Shown here: piece after piece, positions 1 to 6,809 of the stretch | How the letters are laid out: each line of letters opens with the position of its first letter | Numbering within the stretch: the first letter of the stretch is position 1 | Source: Phosphoribacter sp044220725 | Lineage (GTDB): Bacteria; Actinomycetota; Actinomycetes; Actinomycetales; Dermatophilaceae | Assembly (NCBI GenBank): GCA_044220725.1 | Contig: JBGAQN010000064.1 | Span: 1 to 15,226 of the forward strand | Direction: 5' to 3' | DNA length: 15,226 bases | Position numbers and translations under genes: made by a program | Notes under the pieces: model-generated | Seen by the model: only the letters and a program-made list of their open reading frames with translations | Told to the model about the DNA's origin: nothing | Databases searched by the model: none

Positions 1-138
1 GTCGACCTGTCCACCGCGTGGTCGGCCACGTGGACCGGTTCGGGCGGGACGGGTGGGACGTTGCCGGGGCTGTCGCGCACCGTCACGGTTAACGTTCCGG
101 TCGCCGAGTCCCAAGCGGTGGTCTACGGCAACTGGTGA
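1..138 (+). CDS. C-terminal end of an unknown protein (5' truncated by the window)
   Basis: The frame is open from base 1 and ends in TGA at 136-138, giving the last 45 residues. They are rich in Thr, Ser, Gly and Val, with a stretch reading TVTVNVPVAESQAVVYGNW at the end, and no charged patches or cysteines. Such beta-prone, low-charge tails are common in exported or surface proteins of actinomycetes, but nothing diagnostic is visible and the family is not recognised. It stops 63 bases before the next gene, which has its own promoter, so the two are probably separate transcripts. Coding status rests on the open frame and high GC at third positions; it could be a chance frame. Confidence 0.55.
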   Translation, partial: VDLSTAWSATWTGSGGTGGTLPGLSRTVTVNVPVAESQAVVYGNW

Positions 139-161
139 AGGCAACTTGCTGATTGCGTGGG

Positions 162-179
162 TGGCACGACATCGTGCCA
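162..179. promoter_or_regulatory. 18-bp near-contiguous palindrome, candidate operator of the amidohydrolase promoter
   Basis: TGGCACGA-CA-TCGTGCCA has perfect 8-bp arms and only 2 bases between them. It ends 8 bases before a TAGACT -10 box, so it covers the place where a -35 element would lie. The tiny spacer fits a dimeric repressor site (GntR, TetR, MarR or LacI type) better than an RNA hairpin, since a 2-base loop cannot form. The regulator is not in this window. Confidence 0.5.
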
Positions 180-187
180 GCGCTCAC

Positions 188-193
188 TAGACT
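188..193 (+). promoter_or_regulatory. -10 box TAGACT for a probably leaderless amidohydrolase mRNA
   Basis: TAGACT fits the actinobacterial TANNNT -10 pattern and ends 8 bases before the GTG at 202. Transcription would therefore begin at or next to the start codon. No Shine-Dalgarno sequence precedes that GTG, and leaderless mRNAs are common in actinobacteria. No recognisable -35 hexamer is seen. Confidence 0.45.
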
Positions 194-201
194 GCCCCCT
201 C

Positions 202-1419
202 GTGACTGTCTCGGTGCTCGACGCTGCGTTTGAGCGGCTCACCACTTTGCAGGACCAGCTCATCGACCTCCGTCGCGACCTGCATCGACATCCGGAGTTG
301 TCATTCGACGAACACCGGACTACGGCCACTGTCGCGGCCCTGCTCAAGGAAGCAGGGGCCCGGATCACCTTGCTGCCTGGGACCGGCCTAGTGGCCGACC
401 TGGGGGCCGAGCACGCGGCGTACCGGATCGCGGTCCGCGGCGACATGGACGCGCTGGCGTTGCCTGAGCGCACCCACCTGCCCTTCGCGTCGGTCGTTCC
501 GGGGGTGGCTCACGCGTGCGGGCACGACGTCCACGTGGCGGTGTGCGTTGGCGTGGCCCTGGCGCTGGCTGCCGTCGACCGACACCTGGCCGAGCACGGG
601 CTGGGCGTCCGAGTGATCTTCCAACCGGCCGAAGAGGTGATCCCGGGCGGCGCTCTCCCGATCTGTGAGTCGGCCTGGCTCGATGATGTCGACGAGATCT
701 ACGCCCTCCACTGCGACCCCACCCTCGATGTCGGCAGTATCGGCCTGCGGGCCGGCCCGTTGACGGCGGCCGCCGACCGGATCACTGTGCGGCTGTCCGG
801 TGAAGGGGGGCACACATCGCGGCCGCAACGGACCCAGGACCTTGTCTTCGCGTTGGGCAAGGTCGTCACCGAGGTGCCTGCTGCGCTCGGTCGCCGAGTG
901 GACCCGCGATCCTCGGCGAGCCTGGTCTGGGGGTGCATCGAGGCCGGCCATGCCTCCAACGTCATCCCTGAGAGTGGAAGCGTGTCGGGCACCTTACGCG
1001 TGCTGGACGCCGATGCCTGGGACAACGCCGGAGCCTTGGTGGAGGAGTTGGTCCGAGCGGTTGTCGCGCCTTACGGGCTCGCGGCGGTCGTTGAGCACAT
1101 CCGTGGCGTGCCACCCGTGGTGAATGCCGCAGCCGGCGTCGATTTGCTGACCGGAGCAGCCAGGGTGGTCGGGATGCACGCCGTGCCGACCGAGCAGTCG
1201 ATGGGAGGCGAGGACTTCGCCTGGTATCTCACCCGGGTGCCCGGCGCCATGGCCCGCTTGGGCACGCGTATGCCGGGTGGTCCCACCTTCGACCTCCACC
1301 AGGGAGATCTCGTAGTCGACGAGGCGAGTGTGACGCATGGGGCGAGAGTGTTGACCGCTGCCGTCCTCTCGCGTCTGGTGCCAGGCGGCGTCGTCGTCGG
1401 AAACGTTCCGACTCGATAA
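202..1419 (+). CDS. M20-family metal-dependent amidohydrolase (M20D, IAA-amino acid/hippurate hydrolase type)
   Basis: A 405-aa cytosolic zinc hydrolase expected to cleave an N-acyl or N-carbamoyl amino-acid amide; the substrate cannot be read from sequence. All family landmarks are present: RRDLHRHPELSFDE near residue 22, R-G-D-M-D-A at 79-84, H-A-C-G-H-D-V-H at 104-111, Q-P-A-E-E at 141-145, a metal-type His at 170 in LHC, G-G-E-D-F at 335-339 and His366 in DLHQGD. Cys106, His108, the E144/E145 pair, His170 and His366 match the M20D metal and catalytic set. Length is normal (about 390-420). GTG 202 is chosen because it follows a -10 box at leaderless spacing and MTVSVLDAAFERL begins the first helix; GTG 157 would add 15 unlikely residues and overlap the palindrome, and GTG 214 is also possible. 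The gene lies before the nucleoside-uptake cluster but has its own promoter, so a shared pathway is only suggested by position. Confidence 0.92.
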   Translation: MTVSVLDAAFERLTTLQDQLIDLRRDLHRHPELSFDEHRTTATVAALLKEAGARITLLPGTGLVADLGAEHAAYRIAVRGDMDALALPERTHLPFASVVPGVAHACGHDVHVAVCVGVALALAAVDRHLAEHGLGVRVIFQPAEEVIPGGALPICESAWLDDVDEIYALHCDPTLDVGSIGLRAGPLTAAADRITVRLSGEGGHTSRPQRTQDLVFALGKVVTEVPAALGRRVDPRSSASLVWGCIEAGHASNVIPESGSVSGTLRVLDADAWDNAGALVEELVRAVVAPYGLAAVVEHIRGVPPVVNAAAGVDLLTGAARVVGMHAVPTEQSMGGEDFAWYLTRVPGAMARLGTRMPGGPTFDLHQGDLVVDEASVTHGARVLTAAVLSRLVPGGVVVGNVPTR

Positions 1420-1445
1420 CAAACGTCGTTCGGCGCGCCCCGCAC

Positions 1446-1476
1446 CGAAAGGTCTTTCGTCCGTGGGCGCTACGCT
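1446..1476 (+). promoter_or_regulatory. Candidate promoter and operator of the nucleoside-uptake cluster
   Basis: TACGCT (1471-1476) fits the TANNNT -10 pattern. The -35 region is occupied by a palindrome, CGAAAG-GT-CTTTCG at 1446-1459 (6-bp arms, 2-base spacer), that could bind a dimeric regulator. No clear TTGACA-like -35 is seen, which would fit an activated or repressed promoter. Transcription would start near 1483, giving a leader of about 47 bases before the TTG start at 1530. The palindrome differs from the one at 162-179, so a different regulator is likely. Confidence 0.4.
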
Positions 1477-1488
1477 CGCCCCATCCGC

Positions 1489-1506
1489 GCGTCGGTCACC
1501 CGACGC
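1489..1506 (+). promoter_or_regulatory. 7-bp hairpin in the leader of the binding-protein mRNA
   Basis: GCGTCGG-TCAC-CCGACGC forms a perfect 7-bp stem with a 4-base loop. It would lie just inside the 5' end of the predicted transcript, 10 bases before the Shine-Dalgarno. It could protect the mRNA end or affect translation. No known riboswitch class is recognised, and the leader is too short for most. Confidence 0.35.
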
Positions 1507-1516
1507 CTTCGGTCAT

Positions 1517-1523
1517 GGAGGAG
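1517..1523 (+). promoter_or_regulatory. Ribosome binding site that fixes a TTG start
   Basis: GGAGGAG lies 6 bases before TTG 1530. An upstream in-frame ATG at 1515 overlaps this site and cannot use it. The signal peptide is also well formed only from the TTG, so the ribosome binding site decides the start. Confidence 0.8.
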
Positions 1524-1529
1524 ATACCT

Positions 1530-2573
1530 TTGCGTCACTCAATCAAGGTTGCAGCGCTGATCACCGCCGCTGCCCTGGGCCTGGCTGCCTGCAGCAGCAC
1601 TGCCAGCACGACCACCCCGTCCGCAGCCCCGTCGACGGGCGCCCCTGCCGGCGGGGCCGCCAAGGTCGGTCTTGCCTTCGACACCGGCGGTCGCGGCGAC
1701 GGCACGTTCAACGACCTGGCCATCAAGGGCCTGGAGCGGGCCACCAAGGAACTCGGGGTGAGCGCCAAGGACCTCAGCCCCAACACTGACGGCACCAACC
1801 GGGCCGACCTGTTGCGCCAGCTCGCTGACGGTGGCTACAACCCCATCTTCGGAGTCGGCTATGCCTACGGCGAGCCCATGGACCAGGTGGCCAAGGAATA
1901 CCCGAAGGTCCAGTTCGTCCGCATCGACGGCGGGCCCAGCACCTTGGCGAACGTCGCCGTCATGGACTTCGCCGCGCAGGAGGGCTCGTTCATGGTCGGC
2001 GTCGCCGCCGCCCTGAAGACCAAGACCAAGCACATCGGTTTCATCGGCGGCAACGAGTCTGCGGTCATCAACCCCTTCGGGGCCGGCTTCGCCCAGGGCG
2101 CCAAGGCCGTCGACCCGACGATCATCGTCGACGACAAGCGGCTGGCCTCCGGTGACAGCGGGGCCGGCTTCGGCGACGCCGCCGGAGCCAAGGTGGCTGC
2201 GGCAGCGATGTACCAAAACGGCGCGGACATCATCTTCACCGCCGCTGGAGGGTCGTTCACCGGCTCGTTCGCGGCGGCCAAGGAGGCCGGCAAGCTGGTC
2301 ATCGGCGTCGACAGCGACCAGTACAACACCGTGTCTGACCCGTCGTGGAAGCCCCTCATCATCACCTCGATGATCAAGCGGGTCGACAACGCCGTCTTCT
2401 TGAGCATCCAGGACTTCAAGACCAAGGGCAAGCTCTCGTCGCACAGCTTCAACCTCAAGGACGAGGGTGTCGTCTACTCGACCGCCGGCGGTCAGATGGA
2501 CGACATCAAGAGCAAGCTCGAGGACTTCAAGGTTCAGATCAACTCCGGGAAGATCACCGTCAACACCAAGTGA
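1530..2573 (+). CDS. BMP/PnrA-family substrate-binding lipoprotein of a nucleoside ABC transporter
   Basis: A 347-aa lipoprotein that would sit on the outer face of the membrane, bind a nucleoside and deliver it to the permeases encoded downstream. From TTG the N-terminus reads MRHSIKVAALITAAALGLAAC, a classic type II signal with lipobox L-A-A-C and lipidated Cys21. A Ser/Thr/Pro/Ala linker follows (about 22-44). The BMP domain opens with the hallmark F-D-T-G-G-R-G-D-G-T-F-N-D at 50-62 and continues with a GVGYAYG segment and IGFIGGNESAVINPFGAGF. PnrA and BmpA of spirochaetes and the Bacillus NupN-type proteins in this family bind purine or pyrimidine nucleosides. The neighbouring cytidine deaminase argues for pyrimidine nucleosides among the ligands, which is inference. 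The gene is separated from the ATPase gene by 110 bases holding a strong hairpin. Confidence 0.93.
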   Translation: MRHSIKVAALITAAALGLAACSSTASTTTPSAAPSTGAPAGGAAKVGLAFDTGGRGDGTFNDLAIKGLERATKELGVSAKDLSPNTDGTNRADLLRQLADGGYNPIFGVGYAYGEPMDQVAKEYPKVQFVRIDGGPSTLANVAVMDFAAQEGSFMVGVAAALKTKTKHIGFIGGNESAVINPFGAGFAQGAKAVDPTIIVDDKRLASGDSGAGFGDAAGAKVAAAAMYQNGADIIFTAAGGSFTGSFAAAKEAGKLVIGVDSDQYNTVSDPSWKPLIITSMIKRVDNAVFLSIQDFKTKGKLSSHSFNLKDEGVVYSTAGGQMDDIKSKLEDFKVQINSGKITVNTK

Positions 2574-2631
2574 TTTCCCTGCCTGCTGATCGGTCCAAGT
2601 GGCTGCTCGGCCGGTGAAACACCCTGAACCA

Positions 2632-2663
2632 GTGGGGGGCCCGGATATGTCCGGGCCCCCCAC
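2632..2663 (+). terminator. 14-bp stem-loop between the binding-protein and ATPase genes (attenuator or mRNA stabiliser)
   Basis: Bases 2632-2645 and 2650-2663 are perfectly complementary over 14 bp, mostly G-C, with a TATG loop. No T-run follows, as is usual in actinomycetes. It begins 58 bases after the binding-protein stop and ends 20 bases before the ATPase start, on the coding strand of both. No clear new promoter is seen after it. A partial terminator or 3'-end stabiliser that makes the binding protein more abundant than the membrane parts is the likeliest role; full termination would leave the next four genes without a visible promoter. Confidence 0.7.
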
Positions 2664-2683
2664 GCGTGTGGAAGGATGCGCGC

Positions 2684-4255
2684 ATGCCCAACGAGGTGCA
2701 CCCGTCGAACCCCTCTGCCCCCGTGTCACCGGTGCCTGTCATCGAGTTGCGCGGGATCACCAAGCGCTTCCCCGGAGTCGTTGCCAACCGGGACATCGAC
2801 CTGGTCATCCGGGCCGGTGAGATCCACGCGCTCGTCGGCGAGAACGGTGCGGGCAAGTCCACCCTGATGAAAGTCCTTTACGGGATGTACTTGCCCGAAG
2901 AGGGGCAGATCCTCGTCAACGGCGAGGTCAGCCCGTTCAAGGGACCCAACGACGCGATCGCGGCCGGGGTCGGCATGGTGCACCAACACTTCATGCTGGC
3001 GGACAACTTCACGGTCCTGGAGAACATCATCCTCGGCAGCGAGCCGACCTCGGGCGGCCGGATCGACACCGGAGCTGCTCGAGCAAGGATCGAGCAGATC
3101 TCGCGGGACTACGGCCTCGGGCTGGATCCCGACGCACTGGTCGAAGACCTCACCGTCGCCGACCGCCAACGGGTCGAGATCGCCAAGGTGCTCTTCCGGG
3201 GAGCCCGGGTGCTCATCCTCGACGAACCGACGGCTGTCCTTGTCCCACAGGAAGTCGACGAGCTGTTCGAACACCTGCAGGAAATGACTGCGGAGGGCTT
3301 GGCGATTGTCTTCATCTCGCACAAGCTCGATGAGGTGCTCAAGGTGGCTGACGCGATCACTGTCATCCGGCGCGGCACGACCGTTGCGACCGTGGACCCC
3401 CGGTCGGTCAACGCCCGGCAGTTGGCCGAACTCATGGTTGGCTCCGAGCTGCCCAAGCCCGACACCCGGGAATCGACGGTCACCGAGACCGTGCAATTGA
3501 GTGTTGCTGGCCTGTCCCTGGCCGCCCCCTCGGGCAAGGCCATCCTCGACGACATCACCTTCGACGTCCACCGCGGCGAGGTCGCTGGCTTCGCCGGTGT
3601 CGAGGGCAACGGCCAGAGTGAGCTCGTCGCCGCGCTGTTGGGGATTATCAAGCCCGACGGTGGGCGGATCACCGTGGCTGGGCGGGACATCAGCGCGGAG
3701 ACGACGATGGCTCGACGCAATGCCGGGATCGCCGTGGTCCCGGAAGACCGCCACCGGCAAGCCCTCCTGCTGACCTCCCCGTTGTGGGAGAACCGCATGC
3801 TGGGTCACACCCGCGACCGGCGCTTGTTCACCTCGTGGGGTTGGCTCAAGAGACGCTCGGCCGTGGCGGACACGACGCGGATCATGTCGGAATACGACGT
3901 GCGAGCACCGGGACCCGACACGCTGGTCGGCTCGCTCTCGGGCGGCAACCAACAGAAACTCATCATCGGGCGTGAGCTCGAATCCGACCCATCTATCCTC
4001 ATCGCGGCTCACCCGACCCGCGGTGTCGACGTCGGCGCCCAAGCGGCCATCTGGGACCGGATCCGGACTGCGCGGGCCAAGGGCCTGGCGACCGTTCTCA
4101 TCAGCGCCGACCTCGAAGAGCTCATCGGGCTGTCCGACACGCTCTATGTCATCTACCGAGGGGCTTTGGTGGCCAAACTCGACCCAGCCAGCGTCACCCC
4201 CCAGATCCTGGGCACCTATATGACCGGTGCGGCTGCCAAGGAGGTGTCGGCATGA
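2684..4255 (+). CDS. Double-domain ABC ATPase of a nucleoside importer (NupO/YufO-like)
   Basis: A 523-aa cytosolic energy subunit with two ABC domains in one chain, the usual layout for BMP-type nucleoside and sugar importers. Domain 1 has an intact Walker A, G-E-N-G-A-G-K-S-T at 52-60, an LTVADRQR signature at 156-163 in place of LSGGQ, and Walker B ending LILDEP with D180-E181. Domain 2 has a changed Walker A, G-V-E-G-N-G-Q-S-E at 305-313 (Gln for Lys), a canonical LSGGNQQ signature at 418-424, and AAHPTR near 441-446 where D-E is normally found. This asymmetry is normal for the family and implies one hydrolytic and one degenerate site. ATG 2684 is chosen because GAAGGA (2671-2676) precedes it by 7 bases; the in-frame GTG at 2666 lies just after the hairpin and has no such site. 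Its stop overlaps the next ATG (ATGA). Confidence 0.93.
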   Translation: MPNEVHPSNPSAPVSPVPVIELRGITKRFPGVVANRDIDLVIRAGEIHALVGENGAGKSTLMKVLYGMYLPEEGQILVNGEVSPFKGPNDAIAAGVGMVHQHFMLADNFTVLENIILGSEPTSGGRIDTGAARARIEQISRDYGLGLDPDALVEDLTVADRQRVEIAKVLFRGARVLILDEPTAVLVPQEVDELFEHLQEMTAEGLAIVFISHKLDEVLKVADAITVIRRGTTVATVDPRSVNARQLAELMVGSELPKPDTRESTVTETVQLSVAGLSLAAPSGKAILDDITFDVHRGEVAGFAGVEGNGQSELVAALLGIIKPDGGRITVAGRDISAETTMARRNAGIAVVPEDRHRQALLLTSPLWENRMLGHTRDRRLFTSWGWLKRRSAVADTTRIMSEYDVRAPGPDTLVGSLSGGNQQKLIIGRELESDPSILIAAHPTRGVDVGAQAAIWDRIRTARAKGLATVLISADLEELIGLSDTLYVIYRGALVAKLDPASVTPQILGTYMTGAAAKEVSA

Positions 4256-5529
4256 CCCGGGTCCGTCGCCTCGTCCTGACCGGCGTCCTGCCCGCCGGCC
4301 TTGCGCTGCTCGTCGCGGTCCTCATCCTCGGGGTCGTCCTCCTCGTCCTGGGCGTCGACCCGATCAAGTCACTCGTGGCCCTGTTCGACTTCGGACAGAC
4401 CCCACAAGCTCAGGCCAACCAGATGCGGGCCTGGATCGAAGGCACCGTGCCTCTGTTCCTGTCCGGCCTGGCGGTAAGCCTCGGCTTCCGGATGGGCCTG
4501 TTCAACATCGGCGTCGAGGGCCAATACCGGATCGCTGGACTCGTCGCGGCCTGGTTCGCCGCGACCGTGGCCCTGCCCGGCATACTCGCCATCCCGCTGA
4601 CCATCGTCGTGGGAATGGTGACCGGCGCGCTCTACGCTCTGATCCCAGCCGTCCTCAAGGTGACCCGCGGGGTCAATGAAGTGATCACGACGATCATGCT
4701 CAACAGCATCGTCGGGGGTGTCATCGGCTATCTGCTGCGGGGACCGTTCCGTGACCCCAAGCTCGGCGCCGGAGGGACTGGCCGCACCGCCGAGGTGCGA
4801 CCGGAGGCGTGGCTACCCGGATTCGAGAACCCGTTCGGCTGGCTTGGCATGTTGCCGCCGAGTCGGCCGTTGGGCAGTTTCATCATCGTTGCGGCGATCG
4901 CCGGAGTCGTGGTGGCGCTCATGCTCACCCGCACCAGATTCGGCTTCAACCTGCGGGCATCCGGGAGCAACCCGGAGGCCGCCGCCACCAGTGGAGTGCG
5001 CTCGTCGCGCATGATCGTCCAGGCGATGCTGCTGTCGGGGGCCATCGCGGGCCTCGTGGGGCTTCCGCAGATCCTCAGCGACGTCCACGTCTATGGTGCC
5101 GACAGCTTCTTCGTCGGCTTCGGCTTCACGGGGATCGCGGTGGCTCTGCTCGGCCGTAACAACCCAGCCGGGATCGCGCTGGCGGCAGTCCTGTTCGCCT
5201 TCCTCAACCGGTCGGGCCCCTCGCTGCAGAACGTCGGGGTCCCGCCGTCGGTGGTGTCGATTGCTCAGGGTGTGATCGTCCTGGCCGTCGTCATCGTCAA
5301 CGAGGTGCTGCGCCGGCGACTCCTGCGCATGGAAGACCGCAAGGCGGCCAGCCAGACACCGGCCGCACCCACGACGCCGACGCCGGCGTCAACGCCGACC
5401 GCGGCGTCAGCGCCGACCGCGGCGCCGGCAACGCCAGCGGCGCCGGCAACGCCAGAGGCGTCAGCGCCGCCAGCAACGCCAGCGGCGCCGACCACATCCG
5501 GACCTTCGACCGCAGGAGCATCGTCATGA
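4252..5529 (+). CDS. ABC transporter permease 1 (BPD_transp_2, NupP/YufP-like) with a long Ala/Pro/Thr tail
   Basis: A 425-aa membrane subunit of the nucleoside importer. A first helix lies at about residues 8-30, followed by the family core: LFNIGVEGQYRIAG, KVTRGVNEVITTIMLNSIVGG, then an extracytoplasmic stretch (about 160-200) and further helices starting at PLGSFIIVAAIAGVVVALML. The cytoplasmic coupling loop reads FNLRASGSNPEAAATSGV. Helices end near VIVLAVVIVNEVL and a basic RRRLLRMEDRK stop-transfer follows. The last 58 or so residues (from about 368) are almost only Ala, Pro, Thr and Ser and are not part of the permease fold; most relatives end soon after the final helix. ATG 4252 overlaps the ATPase stop and the TGA overlaps the next ATG, so translation is probably coupled on both sides. 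Confidence 0.92.
   Translation: MTRVRRLVLTGVLPAGLALLVAVLILGVVLLVLGVDPIKSLVALFDFGQTPQAQANQMRAWIEGTVPLFLSGLAVSLGFRMGLFNIGVEGQYRIAGLVAAWFAATVALPGILAIPLTIVVGMVTGALYALIPAVLKVTRGVNEVITTIMLNSIVGGVIGYLLRGPFRDPKLGAGGTGRTAEVRPEAWLPGFENPFGWLGMLPPSRPLGSFIIVAAIAGVVVALMLTRTRFGFNLRASGSNPEAAATSGVRSSRMIVQAMLLSGAIAGLVGLPQILSDVHVYGADSFFVGFGFTGIAVALLGRNNPAGIALAAVLFAFLNRSGPSLQNVGVPPSVVSIAQGVIVLAVVIVNEVLRRRLLRMEDRKAASQTPAAPTTPTPASTPTAASAPTAAPATPAAPATPEASAPPATPAAPTTSGPSTAGASS
5360..5495 (+). repeat. Imperfect GC-rich short repeats encoding the Ala/Pro/Thr tail of permease 1
   Basis: The stretch is built of imperfect 12-18-base units. CCGACCGCGGCG occurs twice, GCGCCGGCAACGCCAG twice in direct succession, and CAGCAACGCCAGCGGCGCCG is a further variant. 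They keep frame and encode runs such as ATPAAPATPEASAPPATPAAP. Such tracts change length by replication slippage, so the tail may differ between strains. The downstream gene's ribosome binding site (AGGAG, 5514-5518) lies just past the repeats. Confidence 0.7.
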
Positions 5530-6809
5530 GCACAACGGTCGCATCCACCTCGGGACAGTCCCAGTCCCAGCCGACACCGCCGTCGGCCCGCCGGCGCCGT
5601 ACCAATCGCCTTCTCTTGCTGGTGGCGCTGGGTCTACTCGCCCTATCGATCACCAGAGTTGTCTCCGGGCAGAGCGTGCTCACGGCCTCGGGCACGATCA
5701 ACGCGATGGTCTGGCTCACTCTGCCGGTGGCGCTCGCAGGCCTCGGCGGTCTGGTCAGCGAGCGCGCTGGCGTGGTCAACATTGGTCTTGAGGGCATGAT
5801 GATGCTTGGTGTGTGGGCCGCCGGCTTCGCTGGCTGGAAGTGGGGGCCGCTCGCGGCGCTCATCGGGGCCCTCATCGGCGGGGCGTTGGGCGGATTGTTG
5901 CATGCGCTGGCCACCGTCACGTTCGGCGTCGACCACATCGTCAGCGGGGTGGCCATTAACCTGCTCGCCGCAGGGACGATCCGGTTCCTCTCCGAGCTCA
6001 CCTTCGTCCCCAGCACCGGCGGTGGTCCCACCCAGTCTCCGCCGATCTCGGGCAACATCCCGACCTTCGACATCCCCGTGCTCGCCTCCGGACCTGACCT
6101 GTTGGGTGGCCTGGAGCAGGGCGGCATACCGATCATTGCGGACTTGGCCGGCATCCTGCGGGGACTGCTGGTCGGCATCACGCCGTTCGAATTGCTCGGG
6201 CTGGCGATGTTCCCGCTCACGGCATACCTGCTGTGGCGGACGGCGCTGGGGCTGCGGCTGCGGTCCGCGGGCGAGAACCCGTGGGCTGCCGAGTCGCTCG
6301 GCGTCAACGTCGTCCGGGTGAAGTACCTTGCGGTCGTGTGGGGTGGGGCACTGGCCGGACTCGGTGGGCTGTTCCTCGTCATGTTCACGGGGAGCTACCG
6401 CGAGGGGATGACCAACGGCCGCGGCTACATCGGACTGGCCGCGATGATCTTCGGCAACTGGCGACCCGGCGGGTTGGCCGCCGGAGCCACCCTGTTCGGG
6501 TATGCCGATGCGGTGCGGCTGCGCTCTCAGGACTCCCTGGCCGTGCTTGCCCTGTTCATCTTCGCTGCGATCGTCGTCATCGCACTCGGGGTACTCTGGC
6601 TGCGTCGCGGCCGTCGCCTGCCGGGCGCGATCTTCATCGGTATCGGGGTGACGTTCCTGCTGGGCTACATCGGACTGGACTCGCTGCCCAACGAGGTCAC
6701 CACGCTCACCCCCTACATCGTCACCCTCATCGTCCTCACCGTCTCGTCGCAGAACCTGCGCATGCCCAAGGCCGACGGCCTGGTCTATCGCAAGGGCGAG
6801 GGCCATTGA
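5526..6809 (+). CDS. ABC transporter permease 2 (BPD_transp_2, NupQ/YufQ-like)
   Basis: A 427-aa membrane partner of permease 1. After a Ser/Pro/Arg-rich cytoplasmic lead (about 1-28) comes a first helix, LLLLVALGLLALSI. The family core then reads LPVALAGLGGLVSERAGVVNIGLEGMMMLGVW in overlapping parts, with GVDHIVSGVAINLLAAG, the coupling loop RSAGENPWAAESLGVNV, and GRGYIGLAAMIFGNWRPGG. After the core, two to three more helices (from VLALFIFAAIVVIALGVLW) and a short basic tail extend it beyond the roughly 300-320 residues of compact relatives; longer versions are usual in actinomycetes as far as I know. ATG 5526 overlaps the previous stop (ATGA) and has AGGAG 7 bases upstream. The TGA overlaps the deaminase TTG. 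Confidence 0.92.
   Translation: MSTTVASTSGQSQSQPTPPSARRRRTNRLLLLVALGLLALSITRVVSGQSVLTASGTINAMVWLTLPVALAGLGGLVSERAGVVNIGLEGMMMLGVWAAGFAGWKWGPLAALIGALIGGALGGLLHALATVTFGVDHIVSGVAINLLAAGTIRFLSELTFVPSTGGGPTQSPPISGNIPTFDIPVLASGPDLLGGLEQGGIPIIADLAGILRGLLVGITPFELLGLAMFPLTAYLLWRTALGLRLRSAGENPWAAESLGVNVVRVKYLAVVWGGALAGLGGLFLVMFTGSYREGMTNGRGYIGLAAMIFGNWRPGGLAAGATLFGYADAVRLRSQDSLAVLALFIFAAIVVIALGVLWLRRGRRLPGAIFIGIGVTFLLGYIGLDSLPNEVTTLTPYIVTLIVLTVSSQNLRMPKADGLVYRKGEGH

Noticed and set aside
1515..1529. ATG 1515 as the start of the binding protein
   Set aside because: It overlaps the ribosome binding site and would put acidic residues (MEEIP) before the signal peptide; TTG 1530 is spaced correctly.
1539..2729. 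Open frame of about 396 codons on the minus strand over the binding-protein gene
   Set aside because: It is the antisense shadow of a well-supported lipoprotein gene. Its translation is low-complexity (Gly, Asp, Val, Arg rich) and it also runs through the intergenic hairpin.
2726..4042. Open frame of about 438 codons on the minus strand over the ABC ATPase gene
   Set aside because: Antisense to an ATPase with all ABC motifs; the translation shows no domain and has shadow-like composition.
6233..6805. Long in-frame extension upstream of the cytidine deaminase
   Set aside because: It lies inside permease 2 in another frame and adds no recognisable domain; the deaminase is complete from TTG 6806.
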